A DNA stretch of 64,000 bases from contig NZ_OUND01000001.1 in NCBI RefSeq assembly GCF_900343025.1, forward strand, positions 372,001-436,000, given 5' to 3'. Made by a program: the position numbers and the translations under genes. This stretch comes from Arsenophonus endosymbiont of Aleurodicus floccissimus (GTDB taxonomy: Bacteria; Pseudomonadota; Gammaproteobacteria; Enterobacterales; Enterobacteriaceae). A model generated the notes under the pieces. It was not told the DNA's origin and searched no databases. It was given only the letters and a program-made list of their open reading frames with translations. Below, one piece after another: positions 29,054-39,176 of this stretch; position 1 is the stretch's first letter; every line of letters begins with the position of its first letter.

Positions 29054-29851
29054 ATGATTTATAATTCCTTATCAATTGCTGGAACTGATCCAACGGGTGG
29101 TGCAGGTATACATGCTGATTTGAAAGTATTTTCAGCATTAGGAAATTATGGTGCAGCTGTGATAACAGCATTAGTTGCGCAAAATACTTGCGCAGTACAG
29201 TCAATTCATAATCTTCCTGGCGAAATTGTCTCTTCACAACTTGAATCAGTATTAACTGATGTTCGAATTGATAGTGTGAAAATTGGTATGTTATCAAATG
29301 CTACAAATATATGCATAGTAGCAGCGGCACTAGAAAAATATTCATTATCTTTTACGGTACTAGATACCGTTATGCTTGCGAAAAGTGGGGTACCATTATT
29401 GGATGCTGATGCAATCGATAGTCTTATTCATATTTTGTTACCTAAAGTGTTTCTTATTACCCCCAATTTGCCTGAGGCAGCAGTACTTCTTAATTGCAAT
29501 ATGGCTAGAAATGAGCAGGAGATGTTATCTCAAGGAAGAAAACTATTATCATTTGGCTGCCAGGCTGTGCTTATGAAGGGTGGACATCTTGATAATAAAG
29601 AAAGCCCAGATTGGCTTATTACACATAGTGGTGAATGGCGATATTCATTACCTAAAGTAAGAACACAAAATACTCATGGTACTGGTTGTACATTGTCTGC
29701 AGCGTTGGCTGCTAAACGCCCTTATTTTGACAACTGGCAAGATACAATTATTGCAGCTAAAAATTATGTGCAAAATACTTTGAAGCATGCCAATAGATTA
29801 AGTGTTGGAGAAGGTATTGGACCTGTTCACCATTTTTATACCTGGTGGTAA
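29054..29851 (+). CDS. thiD: Hydroxymethylpyrimidine (phosphate) kinase
   Basis: Phosphorylates HMP and HMP-phosphate to HMP-PP, the pyrimidine precursor for thiamine. The 265 residues match the family length. The N-terminal Ile-Ala-Gly-Thr-Asp-Pro-Thr-Gly-Gly-Ala-Gly motif, Met-Leu-Lys-type Met-Lys-Gly-Gly-His, and the ribokinase-fold anion hole His-Gly-Thr-Gly-Cys-Thr-Leu-Ser-Ala-Ala are intact (Cys in the anion hole is normal for ThiD). It stands alone, without thiM/thiE or the thiCEFGH operon nearby. Isolation suggests it serves salvage of HMP rather than a local pathway operon. Confidence 0.96.
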   Translation: MIYNSLSIAGTDPTGGAGIHADLKVFSALGNYGAAVITALVAQNTCAVQSIHNLPGEIVSSQLESVLTDVRIDSVKIGMLSNATNICIVAAALEKYSLSFTVLDTVMLAKSGVPLLDADAIDSLIHILLPKVFLITPNLPEAAVLLNCNMARNEQEMLSQGRKLLSFGCQAVLMKGGHLDNKESPDWLITHSGEWRYSLPKVRTQNTHGTGCTLSAALAAKRPYFDNWQDTIIAAKNYVQNTLKHANRLSVGEGIGPVHHFYTWW

Positions 29852-30050
29852 TTTTTCATCTAGTAAAAAAACTATTAATTATTCTACAATTGTGAGAAAC
29901 AGGATATTTATTTGATAGTATACATTTATTGGTTATCTAGTGGATTTAAAATGAAAATTATTAATAGACGTAATAATTATTTAAGGTTCAAATTAATTGT
30001 TATTGTCAATAATAAAAATAATCTATTTCATAAAATTGATTAGTTGCTTT

Positions 30051-30081
30051 AAAGTCCTAAAGAGATTTCTAATAGGACTTT
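30051..30081 (-). terminator. Hairpin downstream of tcyP
   Basis: An 8-bp perfect stem (30051-30058 with 30074-30081) with a 15-nt loop lies 27 bases past the tcyP stop. T runs are short on both sides; a terminator role is likely but not certain. Confidence 0.45.
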
Positions 30082-30107
30082 TGGATAGAGATTACAAGGT
30101 TGAAATA

Positions 30108-31472
30108 TTATTTATCGAAAATACTTTTATCCGTTTGATGCATCAATTGACTAGTAATTGTTCCTGCAACCATTGAGCCATTAACATTTAATGCAGTTCT
30201 TCCCATATCGATTAATGGTTCAATCGAAATAAGTAACGCTACTAAAGTAATTGGTAATCCCATCTCGGGTAAAACCATTAATGCAGCAAAAGTTGCTCCC
30301 CCACCTACGCCAGCCACCCCGGCAGAACTTATGGTCACAATACCAACAAGTGTAGCGATCCATATAGGATCCAGTGGATTGATTCCAACCGTTGGGGCAA
30401 CCATTACAGCAAGCATTGCGGGGTAAATACCTGCGCATCCATTTTGACCAATTGTTGTGCCGAAGGATGCTGAAAAATTAGCAGTTGATTCAGGAATACC
30501 TAATTGCTGAGTTTGTGTTTCAACGTTTAATGCAATACTGCTAGCACTAGAACGACTAGTAAATGCAAAAATTAATACAGGAATGACTTTTTTAAAAAAT
30601 TTTATCGGATTAATGCCAGAGAAAGAAAAAAGTATACCATGGACAATAAACATTAAGGATAATGCTAAATAAGAAGCAATAACAAAACTACCAAGTTTAA
30701 TAATATCTTGTAGGTTTGAATTAGCAACAACTTTAATCATTAAAGCCATTACTCCATATGGTGTAAGTCGTATAACTAGCCGAACCAGCTTCATGATCCA
30801 GGATTGAAAAATATCAATAGCAGATAATATTTTTTCACCTTTTTCGGGATTAGTTTTAACTAATTGGAGAGCCGCTATGCCTAAAAAGGTAGAGAAAATA
30901 ACAACGCTAATAATAGATGTTGGATTAGCTCCTGCCAGATCGGCAAATGGGTTTTTAGGAATAAATGATAATATTAATTGAGGTATTGTTAAATCAGAAA
31001 CCTTGTGGATGTAGTTATTTTTTATTATCCCAAGTTGAATAGTTTCACTACTAGTTTGTACCAGACCTTCTGCAGTTAAGCCAAACCAGTATGTAATAAT
31101 AATCCCGATGAGAGTGGCAATTGCTGTTGTAAAAAGAAGGATCCCAATGGTGAAAAAACTGATTTTTCCTAATGAAGAGGTTTGATGCAAACGTGCTACT
31201 GCATTTAGTATGGAAGCAAATACCAAAGGCATAATAATCATTTGAAGTAATTTCACATACCCATTGCCTACAATATTGAACCAAGATAATGAATCATGCA
31301 CTACTTGATTATTAATACCATATACTAAATGTAAAACAACACCAAAAACAGTACCAATAAGAAGACCCACAAAAACTTTTTTTGATAGACTCCATCCATC
31401 TGCACTTATTTTGGCCAATAACAGCAATAATAGGATAAAGATAAGTACATTCAGAATTACAGGGAAATTCAT
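30108..31472 (-). CDS. tcyP: L-cystine:cation symporter TcyP (YdjN)
   Basis: Dicarboxylate/amino acid:cation symporter (DAACS) family member importing L-cystine. The 454-residue product aligns throughout with E. coli YdjN: [10 protein letters not shown], Met-Pro-Leu-Val-Phe-Ala-Ser-Ile-Leu, the serine-rich hairpin Thr-Ser-Arg-Ser-Ser-Ala-Ser-Ser, and the Gly-Gly-Gly-Ala-Thr-Phe and Met-Gly-Arg-Thr-Ala-Leu-Asn-Val motifs. Start at ATG 31472 behind a GGAGAG site, two codons after an in-frame GTG. It keeps its synteny with ydjM and the hxpB remnant. Sulfur amino acid import from the host is a plausible reason for retention. Confidence 0.95.
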   Translation of the reverse strand: MNFPVILNVLIFILLLLLLAKISADGWSLSKKVFVGLLIGTVFGVVLHLVYGINNQVVHDSLSWFNIVGNGYVKLLQMIIMPLVFASILNAVARLHQTSSLGKISFFTIGILLFTTAIATLIGIIITYWFGLTAEGLVQTSSETIQLGIIKNNYIHKVSDLTIPQLILSFIPKNPFADLAGANPTSIISVVIFSTFLGIAALQLVKTNPEKGEKILSAIDIFQSWIMKLVRLVIRLTPYGVMALMIKVVANSNLQDIIKLGSFVIASYLALSLMFIVHGILFSFSGINPIKFFKKVIPVLIFAFTSRSSASSIALNVETQTQQLGIPESTANFSASFGTTIGQNGCAGIYPAMLAVMVAPTVGINPLDPIWIATLVGIVTISSAGVAGVGGGATFAALMVLPEMGLPITLVALLISIEPLIDMGRTALNVNGSMVAGTITSQLMHQTDKSIFDK

Positions 31473-31632
31473 ACCCACTCTCCAGCTCGGTTTATTGTTC
31501 TAGGTATAAGATTCTTTGTCATTGGTAAAGTAAGATGATGAAAACTTCCAATGAAACTCATTTTCCCTTATATATTATCAGTAATAAAAATAATTTTCTT
31601 ATAACTAAATGCAATTTTATATTCATAATGTT

Positions 31633-32226
31633 TCATCGTGAATGGAATAAAATTAAATCGTTTAGTTCATTAACTACATATGCAATAACGTTTTTTTTTG
31701 TTTCTTGTAACAGCGGTTGTAGTGGTAATTGATAGTTCGATGGAATTAATATCGCACAAATAGCTAATAATATGGTGATAGAGTGTTCTGCTCTTTGATT
31801 AGAATTATTACCTAAGATAGGAAAACAGAAAGAAATTTTTACTGGCCATAAGAAAGGTATCCCTTTTGCGGTTAACATATCCCCGACTAAATGACTAAAA
31901 TAACCTAATAAGAATGCTTGAATTAGGGCATCAGAAAGCCAGTAACTATTGGGCAATTGAGTTGATAATAACATAATGAGCAGCCATGCGAGTAAACTGT
32001 GTGTAAAACCACGGTGACCACATAAACGACAAATTGGCACAGAAATGAAACGAAATAAACGTCCGAGAGAAGAGGATGGATGATCTATATCGGGTAGCAG
32101 TGCGCCAAGTAGCGCACCGGCTAATAAATTAAGCCAATCACCATGTGCAAACTCAGGTGTAATTGCTAGTTTATGCACAAGTATTAATGATGATACTGAA
32201 AAAAACAGATGCCCGGTGGCAGTCAT
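31633..32226 (-). CDS. ydjM: YdjM, membrane-bound metal-dependent hydrolase family
   Basis: Inner-membrane protein of the YbcI/DUF457 (metal-dependent hydrolase) group, LexA-regulated in E. coli. The 197 residues keep the conserved acidic and histidine motifs Leu-Leu-Pro-Asp-Ile-Asp-His-Pro, Gly-His-Arg-Gly-Phe-Thr-His-Ser-Leu and Ser-His-Leu-Val-Gly-Asp-Met-Leu-Thr, with four or so membrane helices between. Biochemical substrate is unknown. It is transcribed with the hxpB remnant upstream and tcyP downstream, the enterobacterial order. Intact. Confidence 0.93.
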   Translation of the reverse strand: MTATGHLFFSVSSLILVHKLAITPEFAHGDWLNLLAGALLGALLPDIDHPSSSLGRLFRFISVPICRLCGHRGFTHSLLAWLLIMLLSTQLPNSYWLSDALIQAFLLGYFSHLVGDMLTAKGIPFLWPVKISFCFPILGNNSNQRAEHSITILLAICAILIPSNYQLPLQPLLQETKKNVIAYVVNELNDLILFHSR

Positions 32227-32413
32227 AGCATATAATATCCAACTGTTTATTTATACAGTTTACAAAGTATAATAGTTTTGGCTTAGTTTGAGTAGTGTAA
32301 TCAAAAAAAATATCTTATTTATTAAATAATAAGAGCAATTTTTTCTAAGAGAAGTGATATTGCATTAGTTTGGCAGTATACTGATGCATCAAATTACTGC
32401 GAATTGATCAAAT

Positions 32414-33091
32414 TTAAACGATATGCTTAGTTGTTAATTCAGCCAGCGTATTGAGTTTGACGTCTGCTAATGTCCAACGTGGATCAGTGAAATGATCTTT
32501 TGGTGGGACAACGATACTACGCATACGTGCAGCTTTAACCGCAACCATACCATGAAAAGAGTCTTCAAAAACCACACAATGTGTTGGTTCTATAGCTAGC
32601 AGTTTCGCTGTTTGTAAATAAACTTCTGGATGGGGTTTACTGTAGGGTAATGGTGTTACTGATACTACGGGCTTACGGCTGAAAAGTACTCGCGAATATT
32701 AAACATAGTGAGTACTTTCTCTAATATGTGCTTTGGTAAAGCTAGCTGACGCTAATCCAATTTTTAAATTATTATCCTGACATAGTTGAAGTGCATGTTT
32801 AACACCTGGTAATAAAGGTCGTTGTTCTTCTATAAGTTCAATAACCCGTCTAACAATTTTTTGTTCCACCTCTTCTAATGAGGTTCCTTGCCAAGGTGCA
32901 GCTAAGTACCACAGTTGTACCACTTGATCGATACGTAATTCTAGAGTGTCAGGAAGTTGATTAGCAATTGAAGTATTAACACCAAGTTTACTAAGAATTT
33001 CTTTTTCTGCTTGGCTCCAAAGGGGTTCAGAATTAATCAATAACCCATCCATGTCAAAAATAGCAGCTTTGATAGATAGCTCATTAGACAT
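32414..33091 (-). pseudogene. hxpB: HAD-family sugar phosphatase HxpB (YniC), frameshifted
   Basis: HAD hydrolase removing phosphate from hexitol phosphates and 2-deoxyglucose-6-phosphate. ATG 33091 follows AGGAGTG. The nucleophile motif Phe-Asp-Met-Asp-Gly-Leu-Leu-Ile is intact at the N-terminus, and the frame stays open through the motif II region Gly-Leu-Ala-Ser-Ala-Ser. Two frameshifts (about 32720 and 32660) then displace the middle and the C-terminal part (Ser-Lys-Pro-His-Pro-Glu-Val-Tyr, Val-Phe-Glu-Asp-Ser motif, Ala-Ala-Arg-Met-Arg-Ser-Ile-Val-Val-Pro), ending at 32414. The truncated product lacks catalytic motifs III and IV. Confidence 0.9.
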
Positions 33092-33270
33092 TAAAAGCAC
33101 TCCTATTATTCATGATTTGCTGCTTAATTCTATCAATTTAAAATAAAGAAATCTTTTAATATAGGTAGGTGAGGTCTTATTTTGGTTAGTGATAAAATAA
33201 CATTTATATATTTTTGATAACATTTTATCATTTAATATAAATGGTAATATAAGAAATATGAGGAGATTTA

Positions 33271-33810
33271 ATGAATTATCAAACAGCATTTTATATCGCG
33301 ATTACAAAGCGTGTTCTAGGATGGATAATTTTTTCTTTAGCACTGGTGTCTACTGTAGTTTCATTAGTTCTGCTAGCAGAAAAGCAAGGTTTACAAGGGC
33401 ATGGTTTAAGTGATGTAGCCAATGATTTTATTAAAATTATGGTTGATATGATACGGAAAAACACGGTCTTTTTAAATTTTTTTTGGCATAATTCACCAAT
33501 TACTAGTGCTCATATAGGATTTTCGACAGCTAATCTTGGTTTTGTTTTGCTATTTTTCTAGATGTTTGTTGGTCAAGCTTTGAGTGCTTCAAGTAACAGA
33601 ATGAATCGTCAATTGAAATTTATTAAAAAAAGTATTGAAGATCATCTTATTTTTGAAAGAGCAAAAGGTGCTGAAGTATCAAAAGAAGAGATAGAAGCCA
33701 AAATTACTATTCCTCGTCATACTATTTTCCAGCAGTTTTTTATTCTGTATATATTACCGTTTATATTAGAAGGAATACTTTACTTCATGATGAATATTTT
33801 AGGCTGGTAG
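33271..33810 (+). pseudogene. yniB: YniB membrane protein with a single in-frame stop
   Basis: YniB is an uncharacterised enterobacterial inner-membrane protein of about 178 residues. Codons 1-96 match its first half (Lys-Arg-Val-Leu-Gly-Trp-Ile-Ile-Phe; Phe-Leu-Asn-Phe-Phe-Trp-His-Asn-Ser-Pro). TAG at 33559-33561 interrupts the second membrane segment. The same frame resumes with an ATG and runs through Arg-Met-Asn-Arg-Gln, Pro-Arg-His-Thr-Ile-Phe-Gln-Gln-Phe-Phe and Tyr-Ile-Leu-Pro to 33810. No other lesion is visible. The ATG directly after the TAG raises the possibility of reinitiation giving two half-proteins. Confidence 0.85.
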
Positions 33811-34320
33811 TTTTTTTATATTATAATTAATTGAAAAATAATTTTATTGAACAGTTGAATGAAGACCATCACTAATAACTTATCTAGCAATAAAACTATT
33901 GTTTTGAATGTTATTATAGCAATTTAACAATAACAGCTTTGATATATCAATTAATGCTTATCAAAGCTGACAAGCAAAAGTCAACTTTTTCACGAGCCAG
34001 CTTTGACTAAATTACAATTAATTATTTTTAAAATAAATTAATTAGAATATTTATTTTGCTATGGTTGTTAAATATATTGCTTTTTAATTTAGCTTTAGTA
34101 AAGATTTTTATGATGGCAAAATGTTAATTTGAATAATGAAATGAATTATTACCTATTTGCATTCTAGTTATTGCATTATGCATTTCAATTTTTGAGCACA
34201 TATTATGACAATTTATAGTTAATAAATAGAATTTGTATGAGAAACTAAGGATTATCATCTGTAATAAATAAGATAATCCTAATTTTTTCTGGTTATTTTT
34301 AATATATTTCTTAGCTTAAC
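33811..34320. other. Gene-free convergent interval with an 11-bp inverted repeat
   Basis: The interval separates yniB (plus) from the yfe operon remnant (minus). An 11-bp perfect inverted repeat (33934-33944 with 33959-33969, 14-nt loop) is the only structure I see and could be a terminator. The remainder is AT-rich without coding similarity. Confidence 0.5.
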
Positions 34321-35174
34321 TTAAGGAGAATGAATTGAAATTTTATCGAAAGAAGAGCGTTTTTTTATTTTACTAATATAGTTGTAGATTAATGCAGCAA
34401 TAAAATAAATTGCTTGAGTTATTACAATACAAGGCCCCGTTGCTGCATCAATATGAAAACTTAAAATAGTGTCTATTAAAGAGGATATGATTGAGGCAAT
34501 AACCGCAATAACTAACATTCGACTGAAATTTTGACAGAGTGTAAAAGCTATAATTCCAGGGGAAATAAGCATAGCAATGACCAGAATTATTCCTACCGCT
34601 TAAAGATGCCACAATGGTAAGTGCCAATAAAGAGAGTAATCCATGATGTAAAAGTTTAACGGGTAAACTAATAACCTTTGCCTGATTAGGATCAAAACAA
34701 TAAAGCATAAAATCTTTGCGCTTTAGCAGGATAATCGTGATAGTAAAAGCTGAGATCCAAAGCGTTTGTTTAAATTCAGCTTTGGTAATGCCAAGGATAT
34801 TACCAAAAAGAATATGGGTAAGATGTTGATCTGTATCGATACGGGCAAATAGTACTAATCCAAAGGCAAACATACCGGAAAAAATAATACCCATGACAGT
34901 ATCTTCTTTTATACGGCTATTTTCTTTCAGATAACCGGTCGCGAATGCACAAAAAATTCCTGATATAAAAGCACCAATTGATAAAAGAATACCAATAACA
35001 AAAAGGCGATAACGATACCGGGTAATACAGCATAAGAAATAGCATCACCCATTAAAGACCAACCTTAAGTATCAAAAAGCAAGAAAGCATAGCGCACACT
35101 GTTCCGGTTACAAGGGTGGTAATAATAGCTTTTTGCATAAAAGGAAAAGTAAAAGGTGTTATTAATAATTCCAT
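34321..35174 (-). pseudogene. yfeD: YfeD/SitD, Mn/Fe ABC transporter permease, broken
   Basis: Second integral-membrane subunit of the chelated Mn2+/Fe2+ ABC importer YfeABCD (SitABCD). From ATG 35174 the N-terminal membrane segment is followed by a TAA near 35067. A frameshift then leads to a middle block (34448-34894, Phe-Ala-Arg-Ile-Asp-Thr-Asp-Gln-His-Leu-Thr-His-Ile-Leu-Phe-Gly-Asn-Ile) and another to the C-terminus (34321-34572, Ser-Pro-Gly-Ile-Ile-Ala). At least three lesions. It starts next to the end of yfeC in an operon layout. Confidence 0.88.
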
Positions 35175-35178
35175 CAAA

Positions 35179-36069
35179 TCATTCACTGTTGCTTACCTCT
35201 TGTTTTAACTGTTTGAGGTGTACAATTTCTTGTCGTGCTTTGCGGCGGGAAGCAAATAAAATATATTTAGGGGCAAAAAAGAAGGCATAAAGAAAAATCA
35301 GTGTTTGCAAAGTAATGATAATTCCGCCTGTTGCACCATTAATAAAATAAATATATAAGCGCCAAGAGCACTAGAAGTAAATCCGATCAGTATGGCAATA
35401 ATAAGTAACCGTTTGAATTGATCAGTGAGTAAATAAGCTGTAGCGCCTGGGGTAATAACCATTGCTATAACAAGTATGGCTCCCACAGTTTGTAAGGCAG
35501 CAACCGTACAGGCGCTTAATAGGATAAAAAAATAATTTTTAATTTTAGGGAATTTAGTCCAATAGAACGAGCATGATTTTCATCAAAGAATATGGCAAGT
35601 AAATCTTTCCAGATAAACATAAGTATAATAAAAGAAATCATAATAATAATTTCAACTTGTAGTACTTCTTCATCTGCAATACTTAAAATATTGCCAAAGA
35701 TAATAGTTTGTACATTAACGGAAGTGGGATTTAATGAAAGAATTAGCAATCCTATGGCAAAGAAGGTGGAGAAAATGAAACCAATTACAGCATCTTCTTT
35801 TAGTTTTGAAAGTATGGCGCACGAATGCCCTGGAAAGTGCGGCAAGAATACCGGTAAAAAAAGCCCCTATAGAATAGGAAAGGCTAAATGCATAGGCACC
35901 TGCGACACCGTGAACAACTGAATGGGAAAGGGCATCGCCCATTAACGACCAACCCTTTAACAATTAGATAAGCTGAGAGAAAAGCGTAGACTGCTCCAAC
36001 GATAGCACTAACCCAGATTGCTTTAACCATGTAGTTATATTCAAAAGGTTGAAGTAATAGATCCAACAT
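35179..36069 (-). pseudogene. yfeC: YfeC/SitC, Mn/Fe ABC transporter permease, broken
   Basis: First permease subunit of the YfeABCD importer. Fragments in successive frames: start at 36069 with Ala-Ile-Trp-Val-Ser-Ala-Ile-Val-Gly-Ala-Val-Tyr-Ala; Met-Gly-Asp-Ala-Leu-Ser-His-Ser-Val; then Thr-Ile-Ile-Phe-Gly-Asn-Ile-Leu-Ser-Ile; then Val-Ile-Thr-Pro-Gly-Ala-Thr-Ala-Tyr-Leu-Leu; and a charged C-terminus ending at 35179. Three to four frameshifts separate them (near 35955, 35840, 35535 and 35355). All membrane-segment motifs are still legible. Confidence 0.88.
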
Positions 36070-36072
36070 GAT

Positions 36073-36947
36073 TTATTCTTCTGGTTGCTTTTTAATGACG
36101 GATGCTTGTTCATGGTTGCCATAAAAAACAGCTGCTCTTTCATCATCAGTAATAACAGTTAATGAACGAGGAGGAGGATCATCATGAAGTTCTGCACCAG
36201 AGAGATTAATATGGCGTAGTACACCGCCGAAGGCGAGTTGAAGATTTTTTTTGGGTAAAGGTTGTTTTGATCGGCCGACTAGCCAGTATAGTTCGGGTTA
36301 CTAAAATAACTTGATCGCAAAATTCAGGCACGCTTCCCAAGTTATGTGTAGAAACCAAAATTAAATAGCCATTGCTACGTAAAGAGCGTAAAAGCTCAAT
36401 AATCGCATTTTCTGTTTTTACATTGACGCCGGTAAAAGGTTCATCAAGCAGTAATACTATCCCTTCTTGCGCAAGAAAAACTCTTTTTTTTTGGCCGCCA
36501 GAGAAAGCTCACCTATTTGTCGTTGTTCTAAACCGGTAAAATCAACCCACGCTAATGCTTCAGCAACAATTTGTTTATCTTGCTGGTTTGGAATACGTAA
36601 AATACCCATTTTACCGTAGCGCCCCATCATAACTACATCGGAAACTAGAACCGGAAAGTTCCAGTCAACTTCTTCAGTTTGCGGTACGTAACAATAATAT
36701 TTTGTTTAAGCGCTGTTTTGATCGCAGCATTGTTTAATGTTACACGTCCTTTTGTTGGTGTTACTAAACCCATTATTATCTTAAACAGCGTTGATTTGCC
36801 ACTACCATTAACGCCTACTAGCGCACAAATTGAACCACCAGTAATATTAAAACTGGCATCATAAATAGCAGTATGCCCATTATTGTATGTAACAGTAGCA
36901 TTATCAACAACTAAGTTTGGTTTTTCGTAAAAAATATTGTTACTCAT
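36073..36947 (-). pseudogene. yfeB: YfeB/SitB, Mn/Fe ABC transporter ATPase, broken
   Basis: ATP-binding subunit of the YfeABCD importer. Walker A (Gly-Val-Asn-Gly-Ser-Gly-Lys-Ser-Thr) lies in the open N-terminal 100 residues. After a frameshift near 36690, further frames carry the ABC signature (Leu-Ser-Gly-Gly-Gln), Walker B (Leu-Leu-Leu-Asp-Glu-Pro) and the His switch (Ser-Thr-His-Asn-Leu), with additional shifts near 36510 and 36290. The C-terminus ends at 36073, next to the yfeC start. ATPase activity is lost. Confidence 0.9.
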
Positions 36948-36949
36948 TA

Positions 36950-37864
36950 TTATTGACCAAAACCTTTTGCAATAGTATCAACGGTAGTTTTTAATAATTC
37001 GATATATGTTGGAACTAGGCCATCGGGGGGTAGACAAAGAGTCAACATAGAGTACACCCACCATATTGATCCCTGGTTTCTCGGCTGACTTGTTTCGCGG
37101 GTTTATCAGAAACGGTACTTTCGCTAAACACAACTGGAATATTATGTTTTTTCACAGTATAAATAACTTTACGAACTTGTTGCGGTGAACCTTGCTCTTC
37201 TGCATTAATTGGCCACAAATAAGCTTCTTTAAAACCATAATCGCTAGCCAGATAACTAAAAGCACCTTCACTGGTTACTAGCCAACGTTTTTGCTGCGGG
37301 ATTTGCGCCAGTCTTTTTCGTAGAGGTGCATTAATTTTGCTGATTTTACTAGCATATATTTTCGCATTTTGGTTATAAATATCTGCATTTTTAGGGTCAC
37401 ATTTTACTAGTACTGCCCGAATATTTTCAATGTAGATCAATGCATTTTGGGCAGACATCCAGGCATGAGGATTAGGATTGCCTTGATATTCACCTTCTCG
37501 AATAGGCATCGGTTTTATTCCTTTAGTAACAGTAACGGCAGGAATATGTTTGAAGTTTTCAAAAAAACGATTAAACCAGGTTTCAAGTCCTTATCCATTT
37601 CATAAAATTAAATCAGCATTATGCGCTTTTAATATGTCTTTGGGGGTTGGTTGATACTCATGAATTTCTAGCCCCCGGTTTGGTAATTGATTGGACATTG
37701 GCAGCATTACCTGCCATATTTTGCGCAATATTCTGAATAATAGTAAAAGCTGTTACAATGGTAAATTTTTTTGCGTAAGCTATTAGATTAAAAAGAAGAA
37801 CAACAGCAATTATTATTAAACCAGTAAAAGTGTGCTTAGATGAAAGGTTGGATCTTTTATACAT
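36950..37864 (-). pseudogene. yfeA: YfeA/SitA, periplasmic Mn/Fe-binding protein, broken
   Basis: Cluster A-I solute-binding protein that delivers Mn2+/Fe2+ to YfeBCD. The signal peptide starts at 37864 and leads to Thr-Ile-Ile-Gln-Asn-Ile-Ala-Gln-Asn-Met-Ala-Gly. A frameshift near 37670 and a stop near 37600 (just before the Asn-Gly motif) follow. The frame 37042-37509 covers Asn-Pro-His-Ala-Trp-Met-Ser (metal-ligand His), Thr-Ser-Glu-Gly-Ala-Phe-Ser-Tyr (ligand Glu) and Pro-Val-Val-Phe-Ser-Glu-Ser-Thr. The last part (Val-Asp-Ser-Leu to Gly-Phe-Gly-Gln) is shifted again and ends at 36950. Confidence 0.9.
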
Positions 37865-37904
37865 AAGTGGTTTCCCGGTAAAAAAGTAGTAAATCGCACT
37901 TTAA

Positions 37905-37919
37905 TGAGAATGATTATCG
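37905..37919. promoter_or_regulatory. Fur-like operator upstream of dead yfeABCD
   Basis: TGAGAATGATTATCG fits the 7-1-7 Fur inverted repeat (TGATAATnATTATCA) at 12 of the 14 defined positions. It lies 41 bases upstream of the yfeA start codon, where a promoter-overlapping Fur site is expected. Fur control of yfe/sit operons is established in other enterobacteria. Confidence 0.65.
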
Positions 37920-38079
37920 ACTATATATGGAAGATGTCAATACGATCAATTATTGTAATTGTAATGTAAGCAGCAGATATGAGAACCTCTTTACAACTCA
38001 ACGCTAAAGAGGGTAATTTTTTATTTTTATCTTATTAGTCTATGCTAAATAGATCATACCACTAGAGGATTAGTATAAG

Positions 38080-38739
38080 GTGAAATTTAAAAGTTGTGGA
38101 GTCGTATTCATTATTTTATTAATCGGCTGTTCAAGCAAACAATCTAATAACCCCAAAACAGTTTATCAGAACAATTATCTACGCTATTTCATGGAAGAGC
38201 AAACCGAAAGTGTACTGTCAAAAACCCCTTACGATGGTGTAATTAGACAAGCGGCGCAACGTTATGCGATTGATGAAAATTTAATTAGAGCAATTATTAA
38301 AGTGGAATCTAATTTTCAGGTTAATGCTGTGAGTAAATCCAATGCAATAGGTTTAATGCAAGTTAAGGCTTCTACTGCTGGTCGTGATGCGTATCGGTTA
38401 CAAGGTAAAGCGGGGCAACCTACCACGAGTCAACTTAAAGATCCGGTGATCAATATTGATGTGGGAACCGCCTATATTCGTTTTATTCAAGAAAATGATT
38501 TAGTTGGTATTCGTGATCCAAAAGTACTTTATTATGCAACTGTGGTTGCTTATGTTAATGGTGCCGGGGCATTATTGCGAATTTTTGATAAAAATCGTCA
38601 TGTCGCAATCGATAAAATTAATGAACTAACAGCAGAAGAGTTTTATAAACATATTCAAACAAAACACCCTAATGCGCAGGCACCACGCTATCTTTGGAAA
38701 ATTAAAAACGCTTACAACTCAATAGCTATGATAAATTAG
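38080..38739 (+). CDS. emtA: Membrane-bound endo-type lytic transglycosylase (MltE/EmtA)
   Basis: Outer-membrane lipoprotein that cleaves peptidoglycan glycan strands by transglycosylation. The GTG at 38080 starts a lipoprotein signal with lipobox Leu-Ile-Gly-Cys (Cys near residue 17). The SLT domain shows the catalytic Glu in Ile-Lys-Val-Glu-Ser-Asn-Phe, then Ser-Lys-Ser-Asn-Ala-Ile-Gly-Leu-Met-Gln-Val, and Ala-Tyr-Val-Asn-Gly-Ala-Gly-Ala-Leu-Leu. At 219 residues it is a little longer than E. coli EmtA (203), with an extra segment between lipobox and catalytic domain. Intact. Confidence 0.9.
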   Translation: MKFKSCGVVFIILLIGCSSKQSNNPKTVYQNNYLRYFMEEQTESVLSKTPYDGVIRQAAQRYAIDENLIRAIIKVESNFQVNAVSKSNAIGLMQVKASTAGRDAYRLQGKAGQPTTSQLKDPVINIDVGTAYIRFIQENDLVGIRDPKVLYYATVVAYVNGAGALLRIFDKNRHVAIDKINELTAEEFYKHIQTKHPNAQAPRYLWKIKNAYNSIAMIN

Positions 38740-38909
38740 TTATTGATTTATAATAAGAAAATTGATAATGATTTTTATCGTAATATATTTTTGACTAAAA
38801 ATCATAGCGAACCAAACTGAATAAAATTTTAGTGATAGGTTAAACTAGTTTTTTATTGCTATTTCATTGTATAATAAAAAAATAAAATTAAGTTAATTAA
38901 TCAAAATTT

Positions 38910-38943
38910 AACTAGCTGACAATTATTTTGTCACTAGTTTTTT
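38910..38943 (+). terminator. Rho-independent terminator between emtA and thrS
   Basis: An 11-bp stem with a one-base bulge (38910-38921 with 38929-38939) is followed directly by a run of T. It may end the emtA transcript, or it may act in a long thrS leader; distance to the emtA stop is 170 bases. Confidence 0.65.
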
Positions 38944-39133
38944 AGCGTTTTATTCTTATTATCCCAGATTTAATCTATTAATTAGACCTGCATGATGGTA
39001 ATATGCGCCGCTGAGTTAATGCGAGTACGTATTCCTTTTGCTCTATTTTAGGTATTTCATCACGTATATCACTTACAAGGCGAAGTAAGAAATTGCTTTA
39101 ACTCACTTTTAATAAAAATATATTTCTATACAT

Positions 39134-39154
39134 GTGATCTTGCGTATAGGTCAC
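39134..39154 (+). promoter_or_regulatory. thrS translational operator, anticodon-like hairpin
   Basis: GTGATCT (39134-39140) pairs with AGGTCAC (39148-39154), closing a 7-nt loop TGCGTAT with CGT (a tRNA-Thr anticodon) at its centre. It sits 23 bases before the thrS ATG. Sequence and position match the E. coli thrS operator domain that ThrRS binds to repress its own translation. The flanking ACCACTG and AAGGA sequences also match E. coli. Confidence 0.85.
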
Positions 39155-39176
39155 CACTGTAAATTAAGGATTTTAA

